From positions 467,612 through 527,611 of the forward strand of contig NMRA01000103.1 of assembly GCA_002633005.1 (NCBI GenBank): 60,000 nt of DNA. Reading direction: 5' to 3'. Source of the stretch: Phoronis australis (lineage: Eukaryota; Phoronida; Phoronidae). Shown here piece after piece: positions 45,841 to 57,086 of this stretch. Within the stretch, counting starts at the first letter, position 1; every line of letters starts with the position of its first letter. The notes below the pieces were generated by a model. It was not told the origin of the DNA and did no database searches. It saw nothing but the letters and a program-made list of their open reading frames with translations. A program made the position numbers and the translations under genes.

Positions 45841-47389
45841 AATCATATCGCCCATTCATTTGTTGGCAAACATGTTGTGTCCCAAGCTGAAGAATTTTTA
45901 CCATACATCCAAACTGAACATTTCAGAGTGTCGTTCAACTTTTCTAGGTGTTTTCTGCCATGTTAACTGTTAAAAAATATCCATTACTGGCAGAAAACTT
46001 AATATGCAAAGCATTGAAAAACATAATGAAACAACTTTTTCAGTTGAGTTTATCTTTCAGTGTTAGTTTTGCTACTCATTTTGCCTTTTTGTCTGGTATT
46101 AAACATAACTTGGTTGCCATGAAAACTTGCAAAATAATCATCTTGTTCACATAGTCAGGAAGGCTTGCATAATCAGCTGATGCCTGAAGTAATAAACAAA
46201 AAATAGCATGCTAATGTTGACCAAAAATACACGTATTCGATATGCTTTAAAGGCATTTGATCTATTCCCGTTTTTAAGCTGACCTGAGGCTTGGTATTGT
46301 CTTGATCATGTATACCTACGGTTGGCGTTGTTCAGTGTTTAGTTTTTTATTACTCCATACATGTTGCCATTATTCCAGCGATTAACATTTCAAAAATCGT
46401 GAATGCTTTTTTGGCAATAGTCGCACATACATGGATTTAGCATTTTTGAGAACCAGTATGCTGCCAGTTATTCTGTGGAGAAAACTGGTTCTCAAAATGT
46501 GGACCGGTTAAGTGGCTGTTATGCTATTAACTATAGGTTTCCTGGGTTGCTCTTGATGCTCTAAAAAACAAGAATTTTGTCAATACACGTAGAAGCTGAA
46601 GGTACAGGCCTGAGACTGTGTTGTATCAAGTAACAGAATACAAACAGTGCACATTTTGGACACTTACGTTCATGTTGGCGTTTGCCAGTTTAATGGCCCA
46701 GTTGATTGCAAGCTGGTTTTTTGTTTGTCTCAAAGTTATGTTTTGTCTTACTAATGAGTCATAATGGTGTTTTGAGGTGATGTGGGGTATTTGAGGCTAT
46801 GCCATTGACTGGACAGAGTTTTGTTCATTTTGTGACATGAAAACTAGACGAAATCTGTCGGAATGGTTAAGCGTGCATCACAGACTAGGTCTTTGTTATG
46901 GGTGTTGTTTTTTAATTAATTTTTCTACATGCAAACCGATAGGTATTAAGGTGATATGGCTCATTTATGTGTTTGATGAATTGGCTTAATAAAAAACTGT
47001 AGCAGTCAGGGTGAAACCTATTAATTATGTCCTCACAGTGGAGGATGGTGACCAGTTTTATGAAACTTGCTTATATGTTCACCTGTGAAATATTAAACTG
47101 TCTCGCTTTTAATGACACGGTTCAATCTCAATGGATCCCATGAACTTAATCTTAACAAATGCAGGTAGGGGAATTGGAAGCCATGCTGTGCAATCAGCAA
47201 TTACTGACTGGGAAATTACAATGTGCGTATTTTTATTAGAAATAATTGGTAGAGGGGAACATGCTGGTTACAAATCTAATAACTATTTCTACTCCCTTTG
47301 ATCGCAGTTTGGCTTGAATTTCATGTCTTCTCTGTCGGGATTTTTACTATAGAATATCACCAGTGTTGGAAAAAATGAAACATTTGGTT
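45841..47389. other. Intronic, no gene seen
   Basis: Noncoding part of the first large Lmo intron. Bases 46900-47330 are repeat-free with several ATTA cores (TTAATTAA near 46912, ATTAATTATG near 47019) and could be regulatory, without further support. Confidence 0.3.
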
Positions 47390-47575
47390 TCATTTTCAAA
47401 GGCTCCTGACACTGTTGTGATTACCCAAAATTTCTCAAAACATTGTCTGATGGTAACTATGGTATTAAACTTTAAAATGTAAAAGCTTTTGTTTGATGGT
47501 AGGTTATATATTTTTTGTACACCTGGACCATAATGTATCCTAAATTGGTGATCAACAAGGTTACTACTGAGGGCC
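47390..47575 (+). repeat. Dispersed repeat, diverged copy
   Basis: Contains GACACTGTTGTGATTACCCA, TTTCTCAAAACATTGTCTGA and TAATGTATCCTAAATTGGT, in the same order as the 6905 and 37430 copies. Noncoding, within the first large Lmo intron. Confidence 0.4.
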
Positions 47576-49565
47576 ACGTTTCATTTCTCCTACTATCTGA
47601 AAAGAGATGTTAACTTGTGGAGATCAAGGTTGAGGGTGTTTATCATCTCAATTTTATTAACTTGAATGTGTGGTAATATTGAACAGCACCTAAGATTTAT
47701 AGACACGCACAAGGGGTAATAAGTCAGTGTTTATCAGGCATTTATTGGCTGAAGACTTGCTATAAACCCTACAGTGTTATGTGGCTTAATTGTCCCATTC
47801 TAGTTAATATCCCTGACTATTTATCTGACAGTCCAAGATGATGCCTGAATTTTTCAGTATGGTGTTGTATCTGGGGATTCAAAGTCCTAATCTACCCCAC
47901 TTCAGGGATTGTGCATGCGGAAACCACAAACCTTTGAGTTGGACCCCTTTACTCCTAAATGTATGCCTGGTTCAAGTTAGAAAGGATTTATTTGTGTGGG
48001 TAGAACTGACAATTAAATTATTGTTGTTGAAGATAGAACTTGGTCAGTTGGTATTTACGGATCCTCCTTTTTGTGCCAAAAGAAACGTGTCTGACAGTCA
48101 TATGGAAATAGTCTGGTTCCAAGACTAAGCACTAGATGGAGCTGCTGCTCTGTGGTTGGTGCTTAGCAGCTTTCATATCTTGTAACATGAAGTTGGTCAA
48201 CGAGGAAACTGTCTTGACTGTCTGTGATGGCTAATTGTACTAAACACTGAGTAGCGAGTTAATTAACTGTTTGAGTGTACTTTACATAGGTATGAGAAAC
48301 TCAGGTACTTATCTGCCTTCGGGTTAGATGGGGGTTACCTGACAAATATAGTTGCTTACTGGCCCTAAAGGCATTTTGATGGTATGAAAACCTGAGCCAG
48401 TAAAACTACCCATTTCTAGTTTGTGCAGTATATTTAATGTGGTTGCATAGTTCCTCTTTTTTATAAGGCCTGTTTTTCCTCCATTGGTCTTGAGAGTCAA
48501 ACTCTAAGTATTCTTTTGAAAAAAACTGTTGAATTTTAAAAAAATTGATGGTGGGGAGACGTAATTCTACCTTTGGATTACTACCACTATTCACTGCATT
48601 TGAGCTTGCACCAGTTCTTATAAGGGGCAGGAATGAAAGGGGTTTGCAATCAAATCAAAATGCCAAATTAGGAAGAACATGAATCCATGTTATTGTAAAT
48701 GGAAAATGAAGATGTGTCAGCAATAAATGAAATTACTTTTAGAACCAATGGGTAATCAAAAACATTGGAAACCTCATTTGCAAACTTGAAAAACTTCTTA
48801 AAGGATCTTGCTTCAAATAGTTTTCTGGCGCAGTGTTGGGTATAAAATTCCCGAAATGCATAGGAAGAAACACTGTTATTATAACATCTGGGTTGAGTTG
48901 CTTTTAGTGTTGCATTCTATAGCAGGTGACTCAGTCTCGCTCAGAGGACTAACACTTGGTTTAGACTTCAGGCTCGGGGGGGGGGCTTTACTCTTTTGTT
49001 TTCAGCAGTATAAGTAGTAGTAGTAGTAGGTAAACTGAAATATAACAAAAAACTATGTTCAAATTTACACGTCATATAATGAATGCTATACCATATATAT
49101 AACAATTCATTTCTCTGGACAACGCCCAAGAAAATGACAACAGGCAAAGGGCATACATTAATAGCAAGCGTTCAAAACGTTAAATACACTGACAACATGG
49201 AAAAACTAACGAAAGCAAATAAACTAATAACTTTGTACCAAGAAATACGAATACTTATGCCGATATCGTCTCAAATCCAACCAAAATTCCGTTGAAAACA
49301 ACTATGCACAGTAGACGTTTCTCCACCATAATCGTTTGTGAAATGACTGTCATTCGAAAAAAGCGACACGAGAATAAATAGTCAGAGAAAGCGACATCTG
49401 GCACAAGAACTACACAGTAACAAATCTACTTACAAGGCGTACGCCTAAATCAAAATAACATAACATGGCAGTCTGCAGTAACAAGTAGCAATTGACTCCT
49501 TTCTCAGATAATGAATGATTCATGGACAGAGAATAGCAGACAGTTGGGTAAAGCTTAAACATATT
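47576..49565. other. Intronic, no gene seen
   Basis: Noncoding. A 96-codon frame at 47838-48128 has no recognisable motif. A poly-G run lies near 48978. Confidence 0.35.
49012..49029. repeat. (TAG)n short microsatellite
   Basis: Six consecutive TAG units. Low complexity, no further meaning seen. Confidence 0.8.
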
Positions 49566-51974
49566 GCCGTAATCGTTCGGGTTAACGCCCTGGGCGGTTA
49601 AATTGGCGAATCCAAAAAATCAGGGGAGGGCGGTTAAACGAGCAGTGGGCGGTTAAATCGAAAATCCACCTAAAGCAGGGGATGGGCGGTTAACCGAACA
49701 TGGGCGCTTATTTCGCCAGACAACCGCCCTGGGCAGTTAATCTTACCTGGCAATCTAAATCCCGACACGACAATCATACTCGGAACGCGTAGCCCTTTTC
49801 AGAGAGCTTTATCGTCACGTCGCCAAATGACTGTGAAAACTTCATAACAGCGGATGATCCCAACAAAGGTTCTCTTGCCCTCAGATTAGTCATTCACTAT
49901 TAAATTTACAAAATTGCTGACTAATAGCCCCGTGTTGTCTTGCGGTGCGTAGACGTCCAGTGACCACGCAGCCTCCACTAGAATTAAAACTGTTTCAAGA
50001 TGTGACCCTGCTTAAGTGCGCGCGTGCAAGCTTCACGTGTTGCAGAGGTCAGACAAATTTATGGTTACAGTCTCGTACTATATGTAGCTGTCAAGTTCTG
50101 AGTCAGAGAGCAGTTTTCAAATTGGTTGTAATAAAAGTTTGAAAAACTTAGCTCTGGTGGTTTTTTGTGTTTTTGGGATGTTATAGTCGACACTCCGTGA
50201 CTCCATGACATTTTCAGCGTATGGTTCTACGGCTAGCTGTCTTATCTCGACAGCCCGGCATTGCTCTCTTGTAGTTGCGCCAAACATGCTATGCAAAGAA
50301 GTAAGACAAGGATCGGGGGTGGTCGAGCCAGTCGTTGATCAAGAATAAAATTTCAAGCAACTGCATAAATATGTTACAAAATGTCAGAAAACAACAATGT
50401 TTCAATTCATTATTCTAAACGATCACCTTACCAAACTCCGTGGTGAAAAAACATTTATTTTTCATGCAAAATGTCCAGATTATCCTATTTATATCACTTG
50501 TAATATCGCACTGCGGCACTGTTCGGTCCCGCTGTTATCGCGCAATGTCTCAGTCGGCTGACAATCGTGACTTGGAAATGCCGTCAAGTAATATCACGGC
50601 CTCTTTCAATATACATCTCGTTTTTTATGGCCGAAGATAGTGGCGGTATTCAGCACGCACGTAGGGCCTACGTGTGAGTCACCTGTCAATCACATGTTGG
50701 TGTCAAGGTAACATGCACTCCAAAGTGTGGGAACTTGCGCACGTGCACCACTACAAATCAGTCACACATAGCGACAGTCCGAAGTAACAAAAACGGGCTT
50801 GACTATTTACTTTTAAGCTGTTGTTACGAAAGACCCAGTTCTTTACGATATTCCTCCGTTGCCAATGTTCCCCAAAACTGCGATGTCAAGTGTATTCCCA
50901 TATTTCCCGGCTCGATACTCTCTAAGCCCATCCCTGTAACTAGCTGCGTGAATCTCCTACCCACTATCGTCAAGCAGTCTACGTCGTAGATATTTCAGAC
51001 ACGAATGGTAAGAATTTTTGTTCAGGCTGAAAATGGCCAATGTATAAACAAAACTATTCTGGATGGCTAAAAAGGGGATGTGGAAATGATAATTCACACA
51101 GTCACGCTTACATGGGGGCTGACGCAAGAAATAGTGAAGAACAGCCAGCGACATTAGTTAAATCTGCTAACCAGTTTGACCGAGATGCAATAAGCGAAAA
51201 ACAAAATTTGACTAGCCGTTTTTTATTACTTCAAGATCATACACAAACATACATTATTGCCAATGTTTGAATTCAGAAATCGACAGGCAGCAACAAAATC
51301 GGTAACCCAGTATTGAGGCACTTGTACTGTCCCTTCGGTCGCCCCACATCCTTTATAACCGGCAGTTATATTCATCAAAATATTGAGAATTTGACATCTT
51401 TCCGTGAGTTGTGAGATTTGTTCAAAATACGAGAACTTCCCACCTTAATAGAATTTGGAGGGTTGGCAAAACCATTGTCACATTTCTCTGGCCTGATTTT
51501 TTCGAATACATGTTTTATCTAGTGCACTGCAGATGGACACTCAGCGGGCAAAGTCGCTGAAAGCGGAGGTTTTGATGCCGGCGGCGTTCTTAAACTTTGC
51601 AAACATGGGAAGAAAATAAAGTGACAAAAAGGTTCAAGTATTATATTTTGAAGTGAGTTCATGACCCAAGATAATAACTCGTTACCTGTTTTGTAATTCA
51701 GATTGCTAAACCACCGTCTCGGAGTCCCGACGTCGTTGCACTCATTGTGATCATCGATCCGGGAATCGCGCGTTTCCTTAGCACTAGGCGCTAAATCTTC
51801 ATTCTTTAAAAGTCGGGGATGGGCGCTTAACCGAGAGGTGGGCGCTTAACTGGAAATGTTCAAAAATGGCAGGGGGGCGCTTAACCGAGCAGTGGGCGGT
51901 CAAATCGAAAATCCACTTAAAGTCGGGGATGGGCGGTTAACTGAGCATGGGCGTTAACCCGAACGATTACGGTA
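49566..51974 (-). mobile_element. TA-flanked inverted-repeat element, copy B (inverted)
   Basis: This is the reverse complement of copy A over almost its full length. The ends read CCGTAATCGTTCGGGTTAAC at the left and its complement followed by TA at the right; the left TA has decayed to TG. Landmarks shared with copy A include the stretch around 50440-50760 (copy A 13085-13470), the stretch around 51480-51790 (copy A 12730-13020) and the terminal GGGCGGTTAA arrays (49578-49740 and 51810-51960). Copy B is about 600 bp longer because of the block 50817-51471. It lies in the first large Lmo intron. Confidence 0.75.
50817..51471. mobile_element. 655 bp block present in copy B, absent from copy A
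   Basis: Aligning the two copies, homology runs up to TACTTTTAA at 50816 and resumes with CCATTGTCA at 51472; copy A joins these two points directly. The extra 655 bp have no terminal inverted repeats, no recognised domain and only short frames. It is either a secondary insertion into B or ancestral sequence deleted from A. Confidence 0.5.
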
Positions 51975-51999
51975 CTTTTTATTCGCCCACATATTTATA

Positions 52000-52220
52000 T
52001 GCGGTTGCATATTGCTGTCATTTTTGTCCGGCGTCCGGGCATCCGCAGCTGTATCTCCTAAACCCCTTGCAGGATCTTGATGAGATATGGCCGATGTGGT
52101 TCTATGAAACTGACGACAGATGACGACGAATTTCGGACCTCTCTGACTACCAGTGTGCCCCCTAGCGGCAATTTTAGTTTTTTACACTTGCCTCTGTTTC
52201 TTTGTCTGGTTATGACTGAA
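52000..52220. repeat. Satellite-like block, single unit
   Basis: Contains GTATCTCCTAAACCCCTTGC, AGGATCTTGATGAGATATGG and GTGCCCCCTAGCGGCAATTT, the same ordered phrases as the 43080-44380 block. It lies directly beside the right end of element copy B. Confidence 0.45.
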
Positions 52221-53083
52221 TTCATCTCGTGGTGGGCAATGAATTTTTGTCACAGCTTTTTTAAACTTTGTTCTGTTGGAAATGGAAATCAGAACGAAAA
52301 AGTTAACATGCATGTCTTGCTAAGGTAATGCAACGTGATAAGACAGTGTCTTTTTATTTTATCAATATTCTCTACAAAAATATGAATTCAGAAAGTAAGA
52401 CATTTGAGTATTTGCGGTAACATGGTCGACATTCATGAAATCAAAAAAGCATTTGTTAGGTAAACTGATTTTTATGATGAAGAATTACACTAGATTAATT
52501 GAAAAAAATTATCACCGGGGTCCGTTTCATGAAAAGTGATTTAAGACTTTAGACAGATTTCCGGCTTAAGTCTTAAATCCAATCTTCAATGGTAACACCT
52601 GTAAACTTGGTTCCTACAGTATGTTGAAAGCAACTGGTGCCATAAATCACCAAATGTAACGAACTGTTAGGCGTATTGGCTTGTTTTTGTGTACGTCACC
52701 TTGAGAATCACCTTTTAATTCAAACAGCTGCGAATAACACCAGCATGCAATGGTGTTCCTACGGTTATTCAGACGCCTGTTACTGTTATCGGCCTTTTGT
52801 TGTTTGTGCTGGGATTTCGTGGTGACACAACATGGTACAAAAAGACAGCTTCATCTATCATTTGATGGGCTTACATTTGCGTGCTTAAACTCGTGTTTTC
52901 TTATTTTACTTAAGGCTTTGCTAAGACTATCTGGTTAGCCCAATATATCTGAAATAACAAAATTCTGTTGAAGTTGGGCTTTAAGTAACTTTTTATGAAA
53001 CAGAGCCTGTGTTTGGTCCTCTCCGCCATGACAGATGTTAAATGCATTGCTTAGTTCCATCCCTTTGTCTCTCGGCCTTTCAG
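52221..53083. other. Intronic, no gene seen
   Basis: Noncoding sequence leading to the LIM1 exon. Bases 52518-52590 contain a palindromic TTAAGACTTTAG / CTTAAGTCTTAA stretch after a GGGTCCGTTTCATGAAA phrase, probably a MITE end. Confidence 0.35.
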
Positions 53084-53312
53084 GCGCCATGGAGATTAAG
53101 GCGGCGGAGTCTCTGGTAGCCAGCCCCAGCGAGACGCAGGTCTGTACAGGCTGTAAAAAGAAGATCACAGAGCGCTACCTGTTGAAGGCTCTGGACCAGT
53201 TTTGGCATGAAGACTGCCTGAAGTGTTCCTGCTGTGACTGTCGACTGGGTGAGGTTGGCTCCACGCTTTTCACCAAGGCCAATTTGTTGCTCTGCCGACG
53301 GGACTACCTAAG
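53084..53312 (+). CDS. Lmo: Lmo exon: complete first LIM domain
   Basis: This internal exon belongs to a LIM-only protein. LMO proteins are small nuclear adaptors with two tandem LIM zinc-binding domains; they bridge LDB/Chip, GATA and bHLH factors rather than bind DNA. The exon follows a pyrimidine-rich tract ending in cag at 53083 and stops at AG|GTATGT (donor GT at 53313). Counting from the in-frame ATG at 53089, the zinc ligands are C19, C22, H40, C43, C46, C49, C69 and D72, the complete LIM1 set. The stretches RYLLKALDQFWHEDCLKC and CRLGEVGSTLFTKANL match LMO1, LMO3 and Beadex much better than LMO2 or LMO4. The 5' boundary needs an upstream exon ending in phase 1 (N|GC). Translation could instead begin at 53089, since the frame also stays open upstream to 53035. 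The 3' end splits an Arg codon after two bases, and the next exon matches that phase. Domain identity is certain; LMO1/3 subfamily is very likely. Confidence 0.95.
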
Positions 53313-54042
53313 GTATGTTGGCAGGGAAGAGGTGGGGATGTGCATAATCTCCATAAAGACGGGGCTACCTAAGGTGTGTTGGTGGGGGAGAATGGGGGCT
53401 GTGGGTATGTACATATTGTCTTAGAGTACGGATACCAGTGGTGTTGATAACGATATTGATGGCGGCCTGATGGGACGCAGTTTCTGTGTAGCCTAGTCAC
53501 CTACTTGGGATGTTCTAACTTCCTAAGAAAATCACAAACCCTTTGTTGGGCCTGATGGCATTAATATTCGAATTGTATAACAATTCCAGATGTTTGGATA
53601 GACTATTCTACCCAAATCAGTGTTAATAGTGTGTCCCATTTATAGTTGTTGAAGTTCCCAAGATTGTATCATGGCCATCTTTGTATTACACATTCCCTGC
53701 TTGGCTATTAAAAACTCATAGGGGTTAATAAAATAGTTATCTTCTCAGCCATGACCTTAAACCCTTTGTTAAGCGGTGTTTACAGTACACAGGCCAACTG
53801 GGTCAGTTGTATACTAAAAGCAGGGTTCACAAAGAACTACTTTCACTGACTCTGCATGTTCAATTATGAAATACCTATTGTGTGTGAACAACACCCACGA
53901 GTTACAACCCTTTGAAAAATTCTAAGCTGCTATGTGAACCAGTTATCTCCCCCATTCTAAAAGTAGAATGTTTACATGTTACTGGTGATCTGGTGAAAAA
54001 AGAGGTCATATGGTAAACATTCTTTCATTTGGGACAGTGAAA

Positions 54043-55472
54043 CAATAGCGGATTTGCAGCGACGCCATATTGAAATTAGGTTAAAATGGTGCATTGTGGG
54101 TGCTGTGGTCAGGATTCCGAAAGCGGCCATAGTATCAAGCATAATACGCGGTATGAGCGCGAAGAAAACTTACGGCGGATACACTTGTTGTGTTCCTGGC
54201 TGCTTCAAAAACAACAAGAGAGATAAAAATCTGAGTTTTTATGTGTTCCCTGCAAACTTTGTGAAAAATGGATAAACAACATTAGGAGAGCTGGGAGTAA
54301 GGGGGAGATTTAGCGCATTCAAACCAATGCGGAGCCATCTAGTAGGCAACACGTAGCCCCTCGGTTGGCCATTAAGGGGCTACAATACTTCCATTCGCTT
54401 TCTGTACTCATTTCGTTACTTCAGTGTATTTTAAACGGGTCCTGACCGGATTTGGATTACCGATTTCGAGTTTTCACCTCGTCAAAAATACATTATACAC
54501 TTAAAACTATCATTTAAAAAACGCTTACTTTCATCATTGGTCCTTTCTGACTTCTATACATATCTTAAGCTTAGTTGTGAGAATTAAGTTGACTTTGGCG
54601 AAGAATTACAACTTCACTTTTTTTGGTTGCCGTTAATTTTATCACCACGTGCGCGATAACCATAAAGCGTGTCAACTGAATCACGTGAGTTAGGCAAAGG
54701 TTAGCGCGAGACTCAGCAAAGCGCGTGACGCTAGCGCGTGACACTTGTAAAATAGCATGAGAAGGTATCGGGTGAAACTTGTAAGATCTGTGTCCCTTAG
54801 ACTTTTTATTCGTCAACATGCGTGATTTCACGTAACTTCCTCAAAATGGCACCCGGTAACTGAGAGAAACTCGAGCAAACCGCGACAGATTTTCATCGAT
54901 TTGTTCAAGTTTTTCTGACTAAATTGTATCCAGAGTCGTGGTATGTGTTAATTATAACTCCGTGTTCCTATATGTATGGTTCATTTGATTTTATTTGCTG
55001 TATTTTGAAATGAGTAACTTTTTGTGAGGACCCATCGTGTGTGCATCCTGGTGGAAAAAAGACGTATGAGAACAACATTCCGACGGAGTTTCCTCTTAAA
55101 ATTAACGTCTCTAGCATATCCACGGCGAAAGCTACAAAAGTTAAGCAACCCAAGAACTATCAACTTGTCTGAAACCGGAGCCTCGAAATCAACGCCGATA
55201 GCCCCAATACTGAACATGACGACAGTCGTGCCCTCGGTCACACGGTCACTGATCATAGCTACGCTGTGTTTACAAACGAGAGAGAGGACTTGCTTGGTAT
55301 TATAAAGCAAAAAAATGAAACATGGTTTTTAGTTTGCAAATCACTCCTAATGCATACACTATCCAGCCTGCTCAAGACATGCCTGACCACAAGCTATCCC
55401 ATGAGCCTTTGCGCAGGAAGTAACTCGCACATGCGCAATGCGTAGTTCGTTTGCGCTGCAAATCCGCTATTG
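54043..55472. mobile_element. THAP-containing transposon with perfect 19 bp terminal inverted repeats
   Basis: The left end CAATAGCGGATTTGCAGCG (54043-54061) is matched exactly in reverse complement at 55454-55472, defining a 1430 bp unit in the second Lmo intron. Just inside the left end is a THAP-domain start (54153-54275) on the + strand. The rest is broken: only short frames remain on both strands between 54560 and 55310. Terminal inverted repeats with a THAP N-terminus fit a P-element-like or related DNA transposon that has lost its catalytic part. The bases flanking the two ends do not give an obvious target-site duplication. Confidence 0.7.
54153..54275 (+). pseudogene. THAP-domain start, frame-disrupted
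   Basis: A frame starting [10 protein letters not shown] and continuing TCCVPGC, then an Asn/Lys-rich segment and LSFYVFP, matches the first half of a THAP finger (C-x4-C followed by Phe-x-Phe-Pro). It ends at TAA 54273-54275 within an A-run. In a neighbouring frame directly after the stop a Trp-Ile-Asn-Asn-Ile-Arg-Arg segment resembles the conserved Trp region of THAP domains, suggesting a small indel. The second zinc-ligand pair was not found intact. It is the only recognisable coding remnant of the surrounding 1.43 kb inverted-repeat element. Confidence 0.6.
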
Positions 55473-56680
55473 GCCCATGGCTGAAGATTGTATCAAAATA
55501 TTAGAAATTTACAATTTTATCTGTCCCAAATTCAAGAGTTACTGGAAAGTTGGCAAATTTACCCGTGCCCAAAATTGTGTGCCTTTTAAGAACTTCCAAT
55601 TCCGTCAACAGACCCTTTTATCCAAATTGTGCCATTAAGGATGGACAGATGTAATCCGATATCGAAATGTGACGAAACTTTATATTATTCTGATAATATT
55701 TGTTTTGAAAATAAATAGATAACAAGAGAGTGTTATAATAATTAAATGAGAAATTTTAGTTCTTTTTAAGTCATACTTGCAAGTAAAATACAGTCTACAT
55801 TATGGTTAACTTAACCACCTTTGCAAACACATTTCGTTATTTTATTTACCAAACTCCATGGAACTAGTATGCAAAGGCTGCATAAACAAACACCACCAAA
55901 TTTTGGCAACTTTGCTAGACATATTTTTGTTTTTCAACAAAGAATTTGCTTATGGAGACTGTGGTAACGTATTTTTCCCAGGAAAGCAACCTCTACACCA
56001 AGCAGTTCGTAAATACATGCAATGCTGACATTGCACGATTATTGGCTTGCCTTTTTGCTGTAAAAATAGTACATCAATGATCTCACAAAAGCACTGTGAA
56101 AAGTTAAAAACCGACAAGCTTTGTCTCTAAACTACGATTTTTTGTCAGATTTCCACCAAATAATTTTCATAACATTATTGATATCAAGTATTCGCTCTAT
56201 CCAAGACCAACGTACTTTTGTTTGTCCTCACCTGTAGCATTAGGTGGTGTTGAATAGGCCCTGATATCCGACTTTATTAATTTCCGTTTGTAATTGATTT
56301 TGTAATTGATGCTGGATCAGGGCACGCATTTCGTCAGATGATTCATAGGCATGGGACTGGAAGCTCATATCATTTTAAGGTATAGAGAGTGTATCTGGGC
56401 TTCTAAATCTGAGGCGATGTTAATACCAAGCCAAAATGCAAAAATACGACCCACGTTTATTTCAAGCGCTAGAATTGTGCCCTTTTCGCCACCTATTGAA
56501 GGAGGGCTTAAAATACGGCCATTGTTCATCATTTAGGTAGACTTTTTCTAGGTGATGTAAACAAAAAATTCATAAAATTTCACGCCATGGACTGAAATTT
56601 TATGAGCTTGGTCTGAAGATGTAATGGACTGCCAGAAGAACTGATTAAGGAACAAGATAAAACCATCCTTAGAACAGTAA

Positions 56681-57040
56681 GTGACCAAGGTCACAACTTG
56701 TTTTTTTGACAGAAAGCACAGGTTTAATAATGAAGACGTCTGCAAACAACTATGTGTCAAACCATCTCTTTTGTCCACCATCCAAAGTCGTAAATTGAAC
56801 TTTTTTGGGCACACGGCAAGACACGACAACATTCAGAAAGCCATACTATACGGTCACGTGGAAGGGAAAAGAGCGAGAGGACGACAACTGTTAATGTGGA
56901 GGGATGACATGGACAAGATCAACGATGACAGAATGCACCAGACTGGCAAACAAGAGAGAGAGATGGAGGTCCATTTCACGTCGACCTCAAAAGAGATGAC
57001 ACCCAATGATGATGACAGGTTTAATGCCCCTTTAAATTAA
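56681..57040 (+). pseudogene. LINE C-terminal fragment in Lmo intron
   Basis: A 119-codon frame containing a motif string characteristic of the C-terminal tail of many LINE endonuclease/reverse-transcriptase polyproteins: Ile-Gln-Ser-Arg-Lys-Leu-Asn-Phe-Phe-Gly-His, then a Gly-Lys-Arg-Ala-Arg-Gly-Arg block and Trp-Arg-Asp-Asp-Met. The start codon is incidental; no catalytic reverse transcriptase motif is present upstream, so this is a 5'-truncated insertion. It lies in the same orientation as Lmo and stops 46 bases before the 57087 exon, leaving only a short stretch for the branch point and pyrimidine tract. Confidence 0.75.
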
Positions 57041-57086
57041 ATTGTCTTACTGTGTAACGAGGTTGTTCCTCTGTTATCTGTTACAG

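Noticed and set aside
52935-53168. Minus-strand 77-codon frame over the LIM1 exon
   Set aside because: Antisense shadow of the Lmo exon.
54981-55310. Overlapping 93- and 109-codon frames on opposite strands
   Set aside because: Inside the decayed THAP element; neither shows a transposase motif.
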